The notes under the pieces are model-generated. The model ran no database searches. It was not told the origin of the DNA and saw only the letters and a program-made list of their open reading frames with translations. From positions 1-6,704 of the forward strand of contig JASHUO010000839.1 of assembly GCA_030039975.1 (NCBI GenBank): a stretch of DNA of 6,704 nucleotides, written 5' to 3'. Both the position numbers and the translations under genes were made by a program. Position 1 is the stretch's first letter. The number at the start of each line of letters is the position of its first letter. This document shows, piece after piece, positions 6,410 through 6,704 of the stretch. This stretch comes from Alphaproteobacteria bacterium. Its GTDB lineage: Bacteria > Pseudomonadota > Alphaproteobacteria > ATCC43930 > CGMCC-115725.

Positions 6410-6550
6410 GTGAGGGCGATTGATTGCGGAAAAATGGCGAACGCGATTTGGGCACGCGCTCATTGCACGCTTGGCTATCTCTAGCGCCGCACGGCGCCGA
6501 CCGATAGATAAAGCGTGCGTGCACCCTCACCGCAATCAGGATCCCCTCAC
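6410..6550. repeat. Imperfect 140-bp palindrome upstream of the NTF2-like gene
   Basis: The arms GTGAGGGCGATTGATTGCGG (6410-6429) and 6530-6550 (ending CCCCTCAC) are near-complementary. Nested pairs continue inward: GCACGCTT (6465-6472) with AAGCGTGC (6511-6518), TATCT (6476-6480) with AGATA (6506-6510), and GCGCCG (6484-6489) with CGGCGC (6492-6497) around a two-base loop. The whole resembles a small non-coding mobile element or a structured leader. It contains no gene. Confidence 0.5.
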
Positions 6551-6704
6551 GGGCGGCCTCGTCCGCACCTCTGCTCTCCTGCGCAAGTCCGTGGGCTTCC
6601 GCGAGAGCGTTTTCACACGACCAGGACCCGAGGCGGACATTCCCTCCACCATGGGACGGTGACTTAGTCCGCCCAACCGGACACTATGGCAGAGCGTCCA
6701 TTTC
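6551..6704. other. Right-end stretch without a recognisable gene
   Basis: Open frames cross this segment but carry no family features. On the minus strand, AATGTCCGCCTCGGGTC (6641-6625) resembles a short motif I remember from intergenic regions of rhizobia-like genomes. The window ends before anything further can be told. Confidence 0.35.

Noticed and set aside
5907..6530. A 207-codon minus-strand frame overlapping the NTF2-like gene
   Set aside because: It is out of phase with the NTF2-like protein, low in complexity (S, P, R, T), and begins inside the palindrome.

Overview
The window is GC-rich, with codon use strongly biased to G/C in the third position. It carries short, unrelated-looking metabolic genes on both strands, separated by gene remnants and structured repeats. 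The protein families and the CTCTCC..GGGGAGG-type intergenic hairpin suggest a soil or environmental proteobacterium, most likely an alphaproteobacterium. Sequence alone does not settle the rank. I see no tRNA, rRNA, CRISPR array, intact transposase or phage gene.

Layout. 1-200: two copies of one roughly 90-100 bp palindromic repeat, in opposite orientation. 175-999 (-): a class I SAM-dependent methyltransferase whose last residues and stop codon lie in the second repeat. 1000-1579: no intact gene, but possible gene remnants, including a 48-codon open stretch that looks like the 3' end of a lost gene. 1598-2713 (+): an amidohydrolase of the ACMSD-like family (COG2159). 2753-2776: a hairpin between convergent genes. 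2820-4025 (-) and 4022-4567 (-): a NamZ/DUF1343-type exo-muramidase homologue and a DOMON-like protein, joined by an ATGA overlap. 4568-4974: a divergent intergenic region with a 10-codon reading frame behind a good ribosome binding site, perhaps the severed start of an AtuA-family gene. 4975-5802 (+): a phytanoyl-CoA dioxygenase family protein. 6028-6393 (-): a SnoaL/DUF4440-type NTF2-fold protein. 6410-6550: an imperfect 140-bp palindrome. 6551-6704: no recognisable gene.

How the genes fit together. Only the DOMON-NamZ pair is clearly an operon, and it points to handling of peptidoglycan sugars. The amidohydrolase, dioxygenase, methyltransferase and NTF2-fold protein are each preceded by their own start signals or lie alone. 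They look like accessory catabolic genes collected in a region of repeated rearrangement, as the repeat-derived gene tail and the gene stubs suggest. I do not see a complete new defence or biosynthetic system. The most unusual items are the repeat pair at the left end, the non-canonical NamZ with its DOMON partner, and the two gene stubs.
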